DNA of 48,857 bases. It comes from Gammaproteobacteria bacterium (lineage in GTDB: Bacteria; Pseudomonadota; Gammaproteobacteria; GRL18). The notes beneath the pieces are model-generated. The model saw only the letters and a list, made by a program, of their open reading frames with translations, made no database searches and was not told the origin of the DNA. Below, piece after piece: positions 1 to 8,287 of this stretch (position 1 is the first letter of the stretch; every line of letters starts with the position of its first letter). Both the position numbers and the translations under genes were made by a program. The DNA is taken from positions 1-48,857 of the forward strand of contig JADGEM010000033.1 of the NCBI GenBank assembly GCA_016744375.1, in the 5' to 3' direction.

Positions 1-127
1 CACTATAGATAAAGACTCAGGTGACTATTTACCACATATGTATGGCGCAGCAAACTATGCACTCATTGAGGATATTCATAAATTACCGAAGAAAGTTACC
101 GATATTTATCGTAAGCTGACAAGTTAA
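1..127 (+). CDS. C-terminal fragment of a NorD/CbbO-type vWA protein (partial)
   Basis: Only the last 41 codons are present; the gene enters from the left edge in the frame starting at base 2 and ends with TAA at 125-127. The tail reads TIDKDSGDYLPHMYG and then ends in IYRKLTS. This D-YLPxMxG ... IYRxL pattern is what I know from the extreme C-terminus of NorD (nitric oxide reductase activation) and CbbO (Rubisco activation), where it closes the von Willebrand A domain that works with a MoxR-type AAA+ ATPase (NorQ/CbbQ). The fragment cannot separate the two; NnrS and NosD homologues elsewhere in the window lean weakly towards NorD. Confidence 0.6.
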   Translation, partial: TIDKDSGDYLPHMYGAANYALIEDIHKLPKKVTDIYRKLTS

Positions 128-357
128 TAAATTGATCTGTGTATTGATATGAAAATTCATTAATTTTTTGATTATTATTGTTCATGATGTTGTTTAATAT
201 TACACACGAAATGCAGCTTGTTTTCTGATTGTTTTAAAATGGAAAATTACTTGGCATCTGTGCTTAAAAAGATGTAAAATAGAAGGTATATCGGGATAGT
301 TTTTAACTGCAATTTTTTGCGCGGTGGCTACCACGAATTTTTAGTAAGAGGTTATTT

Positions 358-528
358 ATGAGTGCACACGGACAACCCGCAACCAGACCAAAAGTTCCTG
401 AAGGTAAAGCTCACCGTTTAGTAACTCGCCAGAAGGCTATAACAGAGGGAGCGTTTTTTGTTGGTTATGAAACCATCTGGGAACCAGTCCATAAAGAAGT
501 TGAATATAGGACCCCAAAGAGGCCATAA
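358..528 (+). CDS. small conserved-looking hypothetical protein, 56 aa
   Basis: The ORF starts with ATG at 358 behind a good ribosome binding site (TAAGAGGT about 6 bases upstream) and ends at 528, just before a terminator-like hairpin. The product is soluble and basic, with no signal peptide or membrane segment; it is rich in Pro, Lys and Arg at both ends with a central aromatic stretch GAFFVGYETIWEPVHKEVEY. I do not recognise the family. It lies 230 bases after the norD/cbbO-type gene on the same strand. The leader (128-357) is AT-rich and probably holds its own promoter. The RBS plus terminator bracket argue that it is real. Confidence 0.55.
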   Translation: MSAHGQPATRPKVPEGKAHRLVTRQKAITEGAFFVGYETIWEPVHKEVEYRTPKRP

Positions 529-536
529 ATCATCCA

Positions 537-577
537 GTCGTACGGTTCAATCCCAATGACCGTGCGACGACCTTTTA
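537..577 (+). terminator. rho-independent terminator after the 56-aa ORF
   Basis: GTCGTACGGT (537-546) pairs with ACCGTGCGAC (559-568) with one G-T wobble; the loop is 12 bases, followed by GACCTTTTAA. The T-run is short but the stem is strong for this AT-rich sequence. Confidence 0.55.
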
Positions 578-835
578 ATCTAATTTTTAAGAGTAGATTA
601 CTCTTGGAATCCTTGTTACTTGCACTTCATATATAGACCTTTTAACAAAAGATACTTTTATTTTTTTTATTTATTTAACCTCAGAATGTCATATCTTTTT
701 AATAGAATTGAAATACTCTAAAAATATTAAAAAAGCTTTGCTTGTCTGACGTCTCAAGGTTTTTTACTACGCTTTAAAGTGGACAAATCTCTCTCTATGA
801 ACTCCTAAAACGGTTATTGCTTTATGGGGATTTTT

Positions 836-940
836 ATGAAAAGGATATACTTGTTAGAGGTGATTTTTGTCGGTGTGCTCTCAGTTTTATTACCGTGGCA
901 GTTCAAAAAAATAGCAAGCATAATGATTGCTAAAATCTAA
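836..940 (+). CDS. possible micro membrane protein, 34 aa
   Basis: ATG at 836 follows GGGGA with a 6-base spacer. The peptide begins MKRIYLLEVIFVGVLSVLLP and continues with a short basic/hydrophobic tail, giving one N-terminal membrane helix. No family is recognised, and so short an ORF could arise by chance; the spacing and composition are the only support. The stretch 578-835 before it holds no recognisable gene. Confidence 0.3.
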   Translation: MKRIYLLEVIFVGVLSVLLPWQFKKIASIMIAKI

Positions 941-1131
941 TTCTAAAGAAAAATAATAACTTCCGGATGGAACTAAGGTGCACAAGGTGGTACTTTTGTT
1001 GAGCTTTATACAAAGGGTTGTGTGAGTTCGTTAATAACAATGTTAATAGTGATAAAAACCCCTCTGTTGGTGTGCCCAGAGTGCTGAAAATGGCCATGTA
1101 AATATTGGAATGCAATATCAATTACTGGTTT

Positions 1132-1545
1132 TTAATCAGGCAGAATTGTATAGAGTTTTCGTTCTGGAATAATCCCACGAATTCCTCCCTTGGGATTTTC
1201 AACATCACCTTTGTAGCGTGGAATAACATGGATATGCAAGTGAGGGATAGACTGGCCAGCCCACTTGCCAATATTGATGCCAATGTTATATCCATCTGGA
1301 TGATACTTCTCATCGATCATCTCCTTGCCCTGAGACGCAAGCAACCACAGTTCATTGAGTTCCTCGTTGTTTATCTCGAAGAAATTAGAAAAATGGCGAT
1401 ACGGGATAACCAGGAAATGCCCATCACTGACAGGATGGCGATCTAAGGCGACAAAACCATTTTTACCTTCGATTAAGATACATCGATGTGGTGTAGCTGA
1501 ACAGAAACGGCAAGTTTCATCTTTTGTTGCACTCGTTTTGGTCAT
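1132..1545 (-). CDS. HIT family nucleotide hydrolase/transferase (FHIT/HINT-like), 137 aa
   Basis: The histidine-triad motif HLHIHVIPR occupies residues 102-110, preceded by GQSIP (97-101) and the conserved Asn around residue 91. N-terminal C12 and C15 form a CxxC that in some bacterial HIT proteins helps bind zinc. HIT proteins hydrolyse or transfer nucleotidyl groups from dinucleoside polyphosphates or AMP-conjugates; the exact substrate cannot be read from sequence. Full length for the family. It stands alone; the facing plus-strand genes end at 940, and the 941-1131 gap shows nothing supportable. Confidence 0.9.
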   Translation of the reverse strand: MTKTSATKDETCRFCSATPHRCILIEGKNGFVALDRHPVSDGHFLVIPYRHFSNFFEINNEELNELWLLASQGKEMIDEKYHPDGYNIGINIGKWAGQSIPHLHIHVIPRYKGDVENPKGGIRGIIPERKLYTILPD

Positions 1546-1661
1546 AAAATCTTTCGTATTTTTGTGAGACTAATAGACTTTGACATTTTCAGCTTCCTCA
1601 GTTTTTATCCAGCAATTAAATTACCCTGTGTGTGGGTCAGGACGTGTTGTTTAGTATGCTC

Positions 1662-2013
1662 TTAGTGCATGTAATGTACACTTTGAAAACTATTTTTTTG
1701 CAGCTTATTTTCTATGCGTTCCAGTTCTGGTGGATCAGACAGGTTGATCCTTCTTTTGCGCTGCTTTTTAAAGAGGGACCATTCTGTTCTTGCCTGAGAA
1801 TAATGCATGAGACACATATAGGTATCGGCCAGATTAAAAAATACCACAACTATATTGGCTAAGGCAGTATTAGCATCTTTTTTAAGCTGCTTTGGGAAGG
1901 CTCTTTCAGCAGTAGACATAGTAGCCTGTTTGTTATTTTGATAAGGCTAAATGCCACTGGGCTTGCTGGCAAGCAAAGCTGCCTTCGGACATAAATACTT
2001 TCCATGTATTCAT
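1662..2013 (-). pseudogene. frameshifted small TPR-like protein behind a Fur box
   Basis: Two overlapping minus-strand reading frames form one protein. The first starts at ATG 2013 (MNTWKVFMSEGSFACQQAQW...) and stops at 1933. The second is open from a TAG near 1947, through YQNNKQATMSTAERAF, to 1662. Joined at about 1937-1947 they give an amphipathic helical repeat (AQWHLAL ... YQNNKQA ... FFNLADTYMCLMHYSQA) typical of tetratricopeptide-like small proteins, roughly DUF2753-like. The 85-aa ORF starting at 1919 is therefore probably only the C-terminal part. A Fur box lies 17 bases upstream of ATG 2013, supporting that start. A single indel, real or from sequencing, explains the break. Exact function unknown. 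Confidence 0.5.
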
Positions 2014-2029
2014 AGCGGTTCTTTTTTAT

Positions 2030-2050
2030 AAATGATAACGATTATCATTT
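2030..2050 (-). promoter_or_regulatory. Fur box upstream of the TPR-like gene
   Basis: A 21-base perfect palindrome with arms AAATGATAA and TTATCATTT around CGA. Against the 7-1-7 Fur model (TGATAAT-N-ATTATCA) bases 2033-2047 read TGATAACGATTATCA, one mismatch. It sits directly upstream of ATG 2013 on the minus strand. Confidence 0.75.
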
Positions 2051-2108
2051 GCTATTTGATTTTAAAAGTCAAGTATATTTCTAAAAGTTGATGTTATATA
2101 GAGGCATA

Positions 2109-2134
2109 GAAAAGTTGATGCTTCACCAACTTTT
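2109..2134. terminator. hairpin with T-run, possible terminator
   Basis: AAAAGTTG and CCAACTTTT flank a short loop. A partial copy of the left arm (TAAAAGTTGATG) lies at about 2081-2092. It falls between the Fur box and the palindromic element; no adjacent plus-strand gene ends here, so its role is unclear. Confidence 0.3.
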
Positions 2135-2155
2135 ATCGGTTTTTTGCTGCCACAA

Positions 2156-2307
2156 CTAAATAACTATTCTTAAATAGTGAACATTATTTACCGAGAGGGC
2201 GTATCAGCTTCTATTGTTTATTATTGTGCTCGGACTGCGTCAAATCACACCATAATAAACTATAGAAGCTGATACTCAGTGTGCACTATTCAGGAACAAT
2301 TATTTAG
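2156..2307. mobile_element. MITE-like palindromic element, about 152 bp
   Basis: The whole interval is one imperfect inverted repeat. Outer arms CTAAATAACTATTC (from 2156) and the complement of GAACAATTATTTAG (to 2307) match at 12 of 14 positions; the inner arms GTATCAGCTTCTAT (2201) and ATAGAAGCTGATAC (2262-2275) are perfectly complementary and extend further with few mismatches. The centre (about 2228-2248) is unpaired. No ORF is inside. Size, near-complete dyad and intergenic position fit a miniature inverted-repeat element or a mobile hairpin repeat. Target duplications are not obvious, since flanks are AT-rich. Confidence 0.55.
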
Positions 2308-2399
2308 CCTTGTCAGCTTACTGATTTAAAATAATTATATTGAGAATGACAATGTTCGAACGAGTATCTTTCTTGTCAATCAATGGCAGGCGTGTGAAT

Positions 2400-3122
2400 T
2401 CATACTGGATCAGGTTGCCAGTCATTCCAGACCATCTCTTTGATCCTGTCACAACAAGCAACTAGATTAGTCAATTCCCTTGCATGATCCTGTAAAATGT
2501 TTGGATATGGCTGATAAATAATATTTGCCAGAAAGGCATAAAGTGACATATCCAGAGATCTGATTTGATCACCTAGAAAAAAAGGCTTGTTGCCAAGATA
2601 ATCTGAAAGTGCTTCCAGTAAAGTAATCCCAGGTGCATAGCTGGCTGTTGCATTTTGAGCAGACATACCACGGCGTCCCATTTTTTTCAAAAGCATTTTG
2701 CGAATAACCCATGGCAGTAGATATTTTTTCCAGCCTGGCATGTATTTTTTCAGATCAGGCAAAAATACCTTCCAGCCCTGGGGGTCTCCCCAGCGCATAT
2801 AGGTTATCTGCCAATATAGTTCCTCCTCAATTCGGGTGCGAATAAACCATGCTAAAGCCTGATCTTGTTCAGATAAACCGGCATCAAGTTCATTCCCCAG
2901 TGCCATCTCGAAATGCTCTATAATCCGTTGGGAATCAGCAATTGTTTCAGTTTTGGTTGTGACATAGGGGATCTGCTTGCTTGGTGACTTTCCAGGGTCA
3001 CTGGCTACTGTCTTATAGTTAATGCCTGCATAACGTAAATACGTCTCTGCCTTCATACAGAATGGACTGGCATTGGGCAAACCCCAAAAAGGGCGAAATT
3101 GATGCAGTTTAATAAGTTCCAT
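2400..3122 (-). CDS. glutathione S-transferase family protein (Fax/metaxin-like), 240 aa
   Basis: The N-terminal 75 residues form a thioredoxin-like GST domain (LIKLHQF ... SPFCMKAETYLRYAGI ... KQIPYV ... IADSQRIIEHF), followed by an all-helical C-terminal domain ending near FFLGDQIRSLDMSLYAFLANI. The order and motifs resemble the Fax/metaxin-like branch of bacterial GSTs rather than classical detoxifying enzymes. Substrate unknown. Length is normal. It is monocistronic; the next upstream gene on either strand is more than 400 bases away. Confidence 0.8.
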   Translation of the reverse strand: MELIKLHQFRPFWGLPNASPFCMKAETYLRYAGINYKTVASDPGKSPSKQIPYVTTKTETIADSQRIIEHFEMALGNELDAGLSEQDQALAWFIRTRIEEELYWQITYMRWGDPQGWKVFLPDLKKYMPGWKKYLLPWVIRKMLLKKMGRRGMSAQNATASYAPGITLLEALSDYLGNKPFFLGDQIRSLDMSLYAFLANIIYQPYPNILQDHARELTNLVACCDRIKEMVWNDWQPDPV

Positions 3123-3451
3123 TATCTATAGCTCGTGTCATTCAGGAGTAATTCATAGTAATCATCAATTAATAGATCATGGCTTTGCTTTGCCCATATC
3201 AAATAATGATCTGCAAATTCTGTATACATTTATTTACATAACCTTTTCTGATATCTATGTCGTTTTATTATGATGAAATTATCTATTATTCATACCAATC
3301 AGATATGTGATAACGATTACAGATGCAAGTAATTGTGCATAATTTTTCATGTTTCTTTTAGCTTATTTTTTCCATTTTCGGAGGAAGTGGTTGAATTGAA
3401 CTCTGAAACAATTAGAAAAGTTTAAATTTAATATCAGTAATTAATTACATA

Positions 3452-3465
3452 TTGATGTATATCAA
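3452..3465 (+). promoter_or_regulatory. FNR/DNR-type box upstream of the TonB receptor
   Basis: TTGATGTATATCAA is a perfect TTGAT-N4-ATCAA dyad. Its centre (3458.5) is about 41.5 bases before a start site near 3500 predicted from TATAAT at 3488-3493, the classical class II activator position. The rest of the 3123-3451 gap holds no gene that I can support. Confidence 0.7.
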
Positions 3466-3490
3466 TTAAACTAACCTGAATGCTAATTAT

Positions 3491-3514
3491 AATGATAATG
3501 TAAATCATTATCAA
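3491..3514 (+). promoter_or_regulatory. Fur box overlapping the promoter of the TonB receptor
   Basis: Bases 3494-3512 read GATAATGTAAATCATTATC, matching 17 of 19 positions of the Fur consensus. The site overlaps the likely -10 (TATAAT, 3488-3493) and the predicted transcription start, as expected for iron repression. Confidence 0.85.
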
Positions 3515-3534
3515 TACTATCGAGAGGTTAGGTT

Positions 3535-5613
3535 ATGTACAAAAATTCTGCACTTTTTTTAATGCTGACAGTTACACCTGGAATTGTTACTGCTGGTGAG
3601 ACAGTTGATCTGGGAACGATGATTGTTACCACAGCAACAAAAACAGAGAAATCAATTGATGGTGTCACCGCAAGTGTTGAAGTGATCACAGCTGAACAGA
3701 TTAAAAAAACTGGTGCATCAACAGTGGGTGATGTTTTCAATAAACTGCCATCTTTTACTTTGCAATATGGCAGTTTTCCACATCCCAGCAGTGTTTCAAA
3801 AGCGGGTATTTCAATAAGGGGGGCGGGTGCAAATGGTACGCTGATCCTTATCGATGGAAGACGATTGGCTGCGGAAACAGAAAATCCCTATGAGATGAAC
3901 CGAATACCTACAGCCATGATTGAAAGAATTGAAATAGTAAAAGGTTCAATGTCAACCCTTTATGGTTCAGATGCTATTGGTGGTGTGATTAACATTATTA
4001 CAAAAAAAGCAGACAAACCTGTGACTACTCTTGATGTTAAATATGGCCAGAACAGTCATAGTGATGCTAAAGAAAAAAGCATCAATCTAACGACAATGGG
4101 GAAAAAAGAAAAATTCAGTTATAAACTCTATGCCTCTGTTATTAATACGACACCTTTTACAGTAGATGAAAGTTACTCACAGCAAGCACTAAATCCGATC
4201 ACACATGCACCAGTGCTTGATCCGATCAATGGACAATCGGGAACTCTGGGTGTTACTTTTCGTGATGATGCTGAAGTGCAAAACTATGGTATCAGTCTTG
4301 GGTATGAAATTTCAGACTGGACAAAAGTCGGCATGGACGTAAATTATTTTACTGAAGACAGAGAGGGTGATTATATTGGTATTCATCCAAAACCAAGACC
4401 GATGCTGCCGTTTAACAGGGTTTTAGTCCAGGATACGCCGGTTAATTCAGAAGATGATAATAACCGAACTGATATATCTTTTGACATCGAACATGCTACT
4501 GCCAATGATACGATTTTCAAAGCCAGGATCTATCGTTCAGATTATGAAAAGAGAAATGAAACCACAGCACTGGGTTTTGCACCAGCACCTGTTAATACAA
4601 AGTTTAGTGCAGACGTTACCATTGATGGTGTTGAAGCGACAACTTCATTTTTTGCCAACAACACGAATTTGATCACTATTGGTCTTGAATATAGAGAAGA
4701 AACCAGAAATTCTTCAGCAATTAATCCTGATCCAACTTCAAGTGAATTTGTAAAAAAGAAAACTGATTATTCATCATTTTATGTTCAGGATGAAATTGAA
4801 ATTAACAGCACGCTCAATGCTGTTATCGGGGCAAGGTATGATGATATCAGTGACACTGATTCTGAAACTACTTTTAATGCGGGCATCATTAAAAACCTCG
4901 ATAATGGGATAAATCTCAGAGCAAATTACTCTCAGGGCTTTAGAGCTCCGGATGCTGCAGAATTATTTGTTGTTTCACCATTTTTCAGAGATGCAAGGCG
5001 TTTTGGTTCCGAGGTGGTTTTTGGGCCTAAAACCAGCAGCTATGATTTACAGCCCGAAACTTCTGAATCAATCGAAGTTGCGGTTTCAAAGAGAACGGGA
5101 AAATTTTGGGGAGAACTGGTCTTATTTCATAATGAGATAGAAGATAAAATAGCCTTAGTTGCTAAAAACTCTGGAACACCTGCAAAATATTATACTTCTG
5201 AAAACCTGGAAAAAGTTAAAATCAATGGTCTTGAATTAGCCACAACTTATCAGGCCAATGATAAATTTGATCTTGGATTTAATGCAACTTTACTGGATAC
5301 TGAAAATAAAGCAACAGGTAAAGATCTGACTTTTACCCCTGAAGTTTCTGCCGCGGTTATTGCAAACTATCAATTTAATTCTAAATTGTCATCATCTATA
5401 AGTCTCAGGCATGTGGGTAAGCAATATACGGATGAACTTAATACTGATAGTGCGAGTAGTTATACGACATCGGATCTTACTCTGGCCTATGACATTAATG
5501 ACCAGGTAGAAGTGTATGGCGGCATTAATAATATTGGGGACGCTAGTATTGATGATGCATTGGGAGCAACTGTGGGGCGTTATTATTATGCTGGCATTAG
5601 AACGTCTTTTTAA
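3535..5613 (+). CDS. TonB-dependent outer-membrane receptor, 692 aa
   Basis: A short signal peptide (residues 1-20, ending near IVTAG) precedes a plug domain (about 30-160) that contains the usual IRGAGANGTLILIDGRR and GSMSTLYGSDAIGGVINII segments. The remainder is a beta-barrel with alternating aromatic strands, and the protein ends in Phe as outer-membrane barrels do. This class imports ferric siderophores, haem, cobalamin or other metal chelates using TonB energy. The Fur box at its promoter points to iron. No tonB, exbB or exbD and no matching ABC transporter lie beside it. The substrate cannot be decided from sequence. GAGAGGT precedes the ATG. Confidence 0.93.
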   Translation: MYKNSALFLMLTVTPGIVTAGETVDLGTMIVTTATKTEKSIDGVTASVEVITAEQIKKTGASTVGDVFNKLPSFTLQYGSFPHPSSVSKAGISIRGAGANGTLILIDGRRLAAETENPYEMNRIPTAMIERIEIVKGSMSTLYGSDAIGGVINIITKKADKPVTTLDVKYGQNSHSDAKEKSINLTTMGKKEKFSYKLYASVINTTPFTVDESYSQQALNPITHAPVLDPINGQSGTLGVTFRDDAEVQNYGISLGYEISDWTKVGMDVNYFTEDREGDYIGIHPKPRPMLPFNRVLVQDTPVNSEDDNNRTDISFDIEHATANDTIFKARIYRSDYEKRNETTALGFAPAPVNTKFSADVTIDGVEATTSFFANNTNLITIGLEYREETRNSSAINPDPTSSEFVKKKTDYSSFYVQDEIEINSTLNAVIGARYDDISDTDSETTFNAGIIKNLDNGINLRANYSQGFRAPDAAELFVVSPFFRDARRFGSEVVFGPKTSSYDLQPETSESIEVAVSKRTGKFWGELVLFHNEIEDKIALVAKNSGTPAKYYTSENLEKVKINGLELATTYQANDKFDLGFNATLLDTENKATGKDLTFTPEVSAAVIANYQFNSKLSSSISLRHVGKQYTDELNTDSASSYTTSDLTLAYDINDQVEVYGGINNIGDASIDDALGATVGRYYYAGIRTSF

Positions 5614-5679
5614 ATAAAAGAATGTGTAACCACTCAGTGTATTCATTATTCAATGCCTGAGGCAATATTAATGACTAAT

Positions 5680-6582
5680 TTATACCTCAACTATTTCAAT
5701 AGAAATATGAGATAGTTGGGGAAAATATTGTTTGAGTCTTTCTTTATATTGCTCAGGTTTATGTGGATTTCTGGCAGTAATAGACAAAATGACTGCCTGA
5801 TGTCTGGGGGCAATTTTCCAGACATGAAGATCATTGATAATTGTTTCATTTTCAGCTTGAATAACCCCCGCAATTTTTTCTAGAGTTGATGGACTCACCG
5901 ACTTGTCCAGCAATACATCACTGGATTCCCTGATCAAGTTATATGACCAGCGAAAAATAACCACAGCACCCACGATACCCATTAGTGCATCCATCCAGAT
6001 TAAGCCGAAATATTTGCCTGCCAGCAGGGCAATGATGGCCAGTATTGATGTGAGTGTATCCGCTAAAACATGGAAATAAGCGGCTTTCAAATTGTGATCA
6101 TGGTGGTGATGCTCATGCCCATGGTGATGATTATCTTGTAATAAAAATACAGAAACAGCATTAACAGTCAGCCCAACAATTGCCACCAGTATTGCTTCAT
6201 TAAAGAGAATATTTTGTGGTTCAATTAACCGTTGAATGGATTCAATAGCCATCATTAAAGCAACAATGGCTAATGCCACAGCACTGGCAAATCCACCCAG
6301 ATAGTTTACTTTTCCCGTACCAAAACTGAAGGATTGATTATCAGCATGTTTTTTTGCATAGTAATAGGTAAAAATAGTAATGGCAAAAGCAGCAGAATGA
6401 GTCCCCATATGCCATCCATCAGCAAGTAAGGCCATAGAACCAGACCAGGTTCCTGCGCTAATTTCCAGCACCATAATAACCGTCGTTAACCAAAAAACAA
6501 TTTTTACCTGCTTTTCATTGTGCGTGCTATCAGCGGTATAATCATGCGAGTGGTGCCACCGTACAGTGGATTTGTTTTGCAT
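5680..6582 (-). CDS. dmeF: cation diffusion facilitator, DmeF-type Co/Ni efflux, 300 aa
   Basis: Six membrane segments with the CDF metal-site residues D55, H58 (ADGWHMGTH) in helix 2 and H171, D175 (HVLAD) in helix 5. A His-rich loop (residues 152-163) lies between helices 4 and 5, and there is an N-terminal His-rich patch (WHHSHD). The long His loop and the neighbouring RcnR-type sensor are typical of DmeF, which exports Co2+ and Ni2+ in exchange for protons. Length fits the family. It is divergent from the sensor gene with about 115 bases between, holding the operator. Zinc is an alternative substrate. Confidence 0.88.
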   Translation of the reverse strand: MQNKSTVRWHHSHDYTADSTHNEKQVKIVFWLTTVIMVLEISAGTWSGSMALLADGWHMGTHSAAFAITIFTYYYAKKHADNQSFSFGTGKVNYLGGFASAVALAIVALMMAIESIQRLIEPQNILFNEAILVAIVGLTVNAVSVFLLQDNHHHGHEHHHHDHNLKAAYFHVLADTLTSILAIIALLAGKYFGLIWMDALMGIVGAVVIFRWSYNLIRESSDVLLDKSVSPSTLEKIAGVIQAENETIINDLHVWKIAPRHQAVILSITARNPHKPEQYKERLKQYFPQLSHISIEIVEV

Positions 6583-6646
6583 TGTCGATCACCTGTAAGT
6601 GAATAAAATTCTATAAAGTAATAAAACTATCGTCAAAATAAAATAG

Positions 6647-6675
6647 TTGAACTATACTATACCCCAGTATACTAT
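6647..6675 (+). promoter_or_regulatory. promoter and candidate RcnR/DmeR operator
   Basis: A -35-like TTGAAC (6647-6652) and -10-like TATACT (6668-6673) or TACTAT (6670-6675) enclose TATACCCCAGTATACT. A short C-tract flanked by AGTA/TACT halves is the known operator pattern for RcnR/CsoR-type repressors. It lies 23 bases before the sensor ATG and in the dmeF upstream region. Confidence 0.55.
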
Positions 6676-6697
6676 TATTTTAAAGGGAAGAGAAAAA

Positions 6698-6973
6698 ATG
6701 GCTCATACAATAGCAGACAAGAAAAAATTATTAGCTCGTGTCAGGCGGATTAAAGGGCAATCAGAAGCCCTGGAAAACTCTCTGGAAGCAGAGACTGAAT
6801 GCATGGCCGTATTACAACAAATTGCTGCCATTAAAGGGGCCGTGAATGGTTTGATGAAAGAAGTTTTGGAGGGCCACCTGAGAGAACATCTTGGTGCCGA
6901 AGAAATTACTTCAGAGCAACGTAAGGATGAAATTGAAAGGGTCATCCTTATTCTAAAAAGCTATCTAAAATAA
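6698..6973 (+). CDS. dmeR: RcnR/FrmR-family Ni/Co-responsive repressor (DmeR-like), 91 aa
   Basis: Start chosen at ATG 6698 behind AAGGGAAGAG; upstream codons in the same frame would run through the operator. The protein shows VRRIKGQ, C35 (TECMAVLQQ), H60 and H64 (LEGHLREHLG), with H3 at the N-terminus. H3, C35, H60 and H64 are exactly the ligand set known for Escherichia coli RcnR, so Ni2+ or Co2+ is the expected inducer; the formaldehyde sensor FrmR usually differs at H3 and H64. It would bind DNA without metal and release dmeF when metal binds. Confidence 0.87.
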   Translation: MAHTIADKKKLLARVRRIKGQSEALENSLEAETECMAVLQQIAAIKGAVNGLMKEVLEGHLREHLGAEEITSEQRKDEIERVILILKSYLK

Positions 6974-7015
6974 AACTCAGACTAATATTTCCTGATAGCA
7001 GCCATTTTAAAAATT

Positions 7016-8287
7016 TTATCCAGGTAGACCATCAGCTCTTGGTTGACTTAATATAGGATAAAAACGAACCAGATAGATGATAAAAGGTATGGCCCAGATC
7101 AATGCTGAAGCTGTGTACATAGTCATACTATGCTCCGGCATAAATGGAATGCATGTTCTGATTAATGTGGCTATGACAATGAATGCAATACTTAAATTTA
7201 GCCACTTATCTGAGTGTAATTCTCTACCTGTATGAATAGTACCAACAATGATCATGACCATTAGAAATGATAAGCCGAAAACACCGGTGGTAAGAAAATG
7301 TCGAAAGTGATTGATACCGTAGAGATCATCATAAAGATAGTCAAAGCCCATCATTCCATAACCGGCTGCCATAAAAATAAGTATCAGCATTAAGGGGTAA
7401 ACAAAAGGTTTAAAAACAATGTTTGAATCATCCAGGAAGTAATCATTGAGAGTATTTAAAATGGCGGCGGCCACAGCAAACCCCAACCAGGCAAGCATGG
7501 TATTATGCGGATAAAAAAATTCAATGATGGTAAATAAAATAACAGTAAAAATAGCGATATTATAAGCGGGAGGGCGTGCTATAAAGGTATCATCAATATT
7601 ATCCTGTTCAAGTAGCTCATTAATGGCTTCGGTTGCAATACGGCGTAAGACTAATAACTCCAGTATCATAAAGGCGCCGAGCGATACCTTTAGAATACTC
7701 ATAAAATCACTTGTCACCAGACCTGCCATGGAGGCAAAAAACCAGCACTGCAATGCCACAATTGCTAAAAACATCAGAGCGAGGCTGACATTTCGCTGCA
7801 GAGGATCACCTAAAACAGGTTTAGCTACTAATAGCGTGACCCATAATAAGAGGGGAATGTGAATGGCTGCAACGGTATAAATGCCGATGATATCAACCAT
7901 CCAGAAGGCAATACGACCCAATAACCACAAGACAGTAATACCCAGCACGGTCTTGCCAACGACGGGTGTCACACCATCATACAGCTCAGGTACGGCAGTA
8001 AGAATAAAGCCGATGATGCCGGCGCTGGCAACACCAAACATCATTTCATAAACATGCCATGCCATGATATTTGACATGAAGGGTATATTGAGTGAGCCGC
8101 TCCAGATGAATCCCCAGAGAATAATAGAGATGGCAATATAAGCTGGTAATATAATAAATAAAGGACGAAAGGCATAAGCAAGCAAGGGATGAAAATGTCC
8201 TTGAGGATAATTATCATAGTGCTTAGTCCCACCTTTTATATGGCCTGTCAGGGCTTCAGAACTGGTTGCCGCATTGCTATCACTCAT
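7016..8287 (-). CDS. nnrS: NnrS family haem-copper membrane protein, 423 aa
   Basis: About twelve membrane segments, with the N-terminal HPLLAYAFRPLFIILPAY stretch and the histidine-bearing helices (NIMAWHVYEMMFGVASAGI; NHFRHFLTTGVFGL; TIHTGRELHSDKW) typical of NnrS. NnrS proteins are linked to nitric oxide exposure and denitrification; the one from Rhodobacter contains haem and copper, and Vibrio NnrS protects iron pools during NO stress. It is the last gene of a minus-strand operon and its start touches the end of the ABC ATPase gene (shared base 8287). A role at the iron/NO interface fits its company. Confidence 0.9.
   Translation of the reverse strand: MSDSNAATSSEALTGHIKGGTKHYDNYPQGHFHPLLAYAFRPLFIILPAYIAISIILWGFIWSGSLNIPFMSNIMAWHVYEMMFGVASAGIIGFILTAVPELYDGVTPVVGKTVLGITVLWLLGRIAFWMVDIIGIYTVAAIHIPLLLWVTLLVAKPVLGDPLQRNVSLALMFLAIVALQCWFFASMAGLVTSDFMSILKVSLGAFMILELLVLRRIATEAINELLEQDNIDDTFIARPPAYNIAIFTVILFTIIEFFYPHNTMLAWLGFAVAAAILNTLNDYFLDDSNIVFKPFVYPLMLILIFMAAGYGMMGFDYLYDDLYGINHFRHFLTTGVFGLSFLMVMIIVGTIHTGRELHSDKWLNLSIAFIVIATLIRTCIPFMPEHSMTMYTASALIWAIPFIIYLVRFYPILSQPRADGLPG

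Noticed and set aside
930..1567. ORFs on both strands at 930-1121 and 1105-1567
   Set aside because: They are antisense or out of frame to the HIT gene or lie in its flank, with low-complexity products and no RBS.
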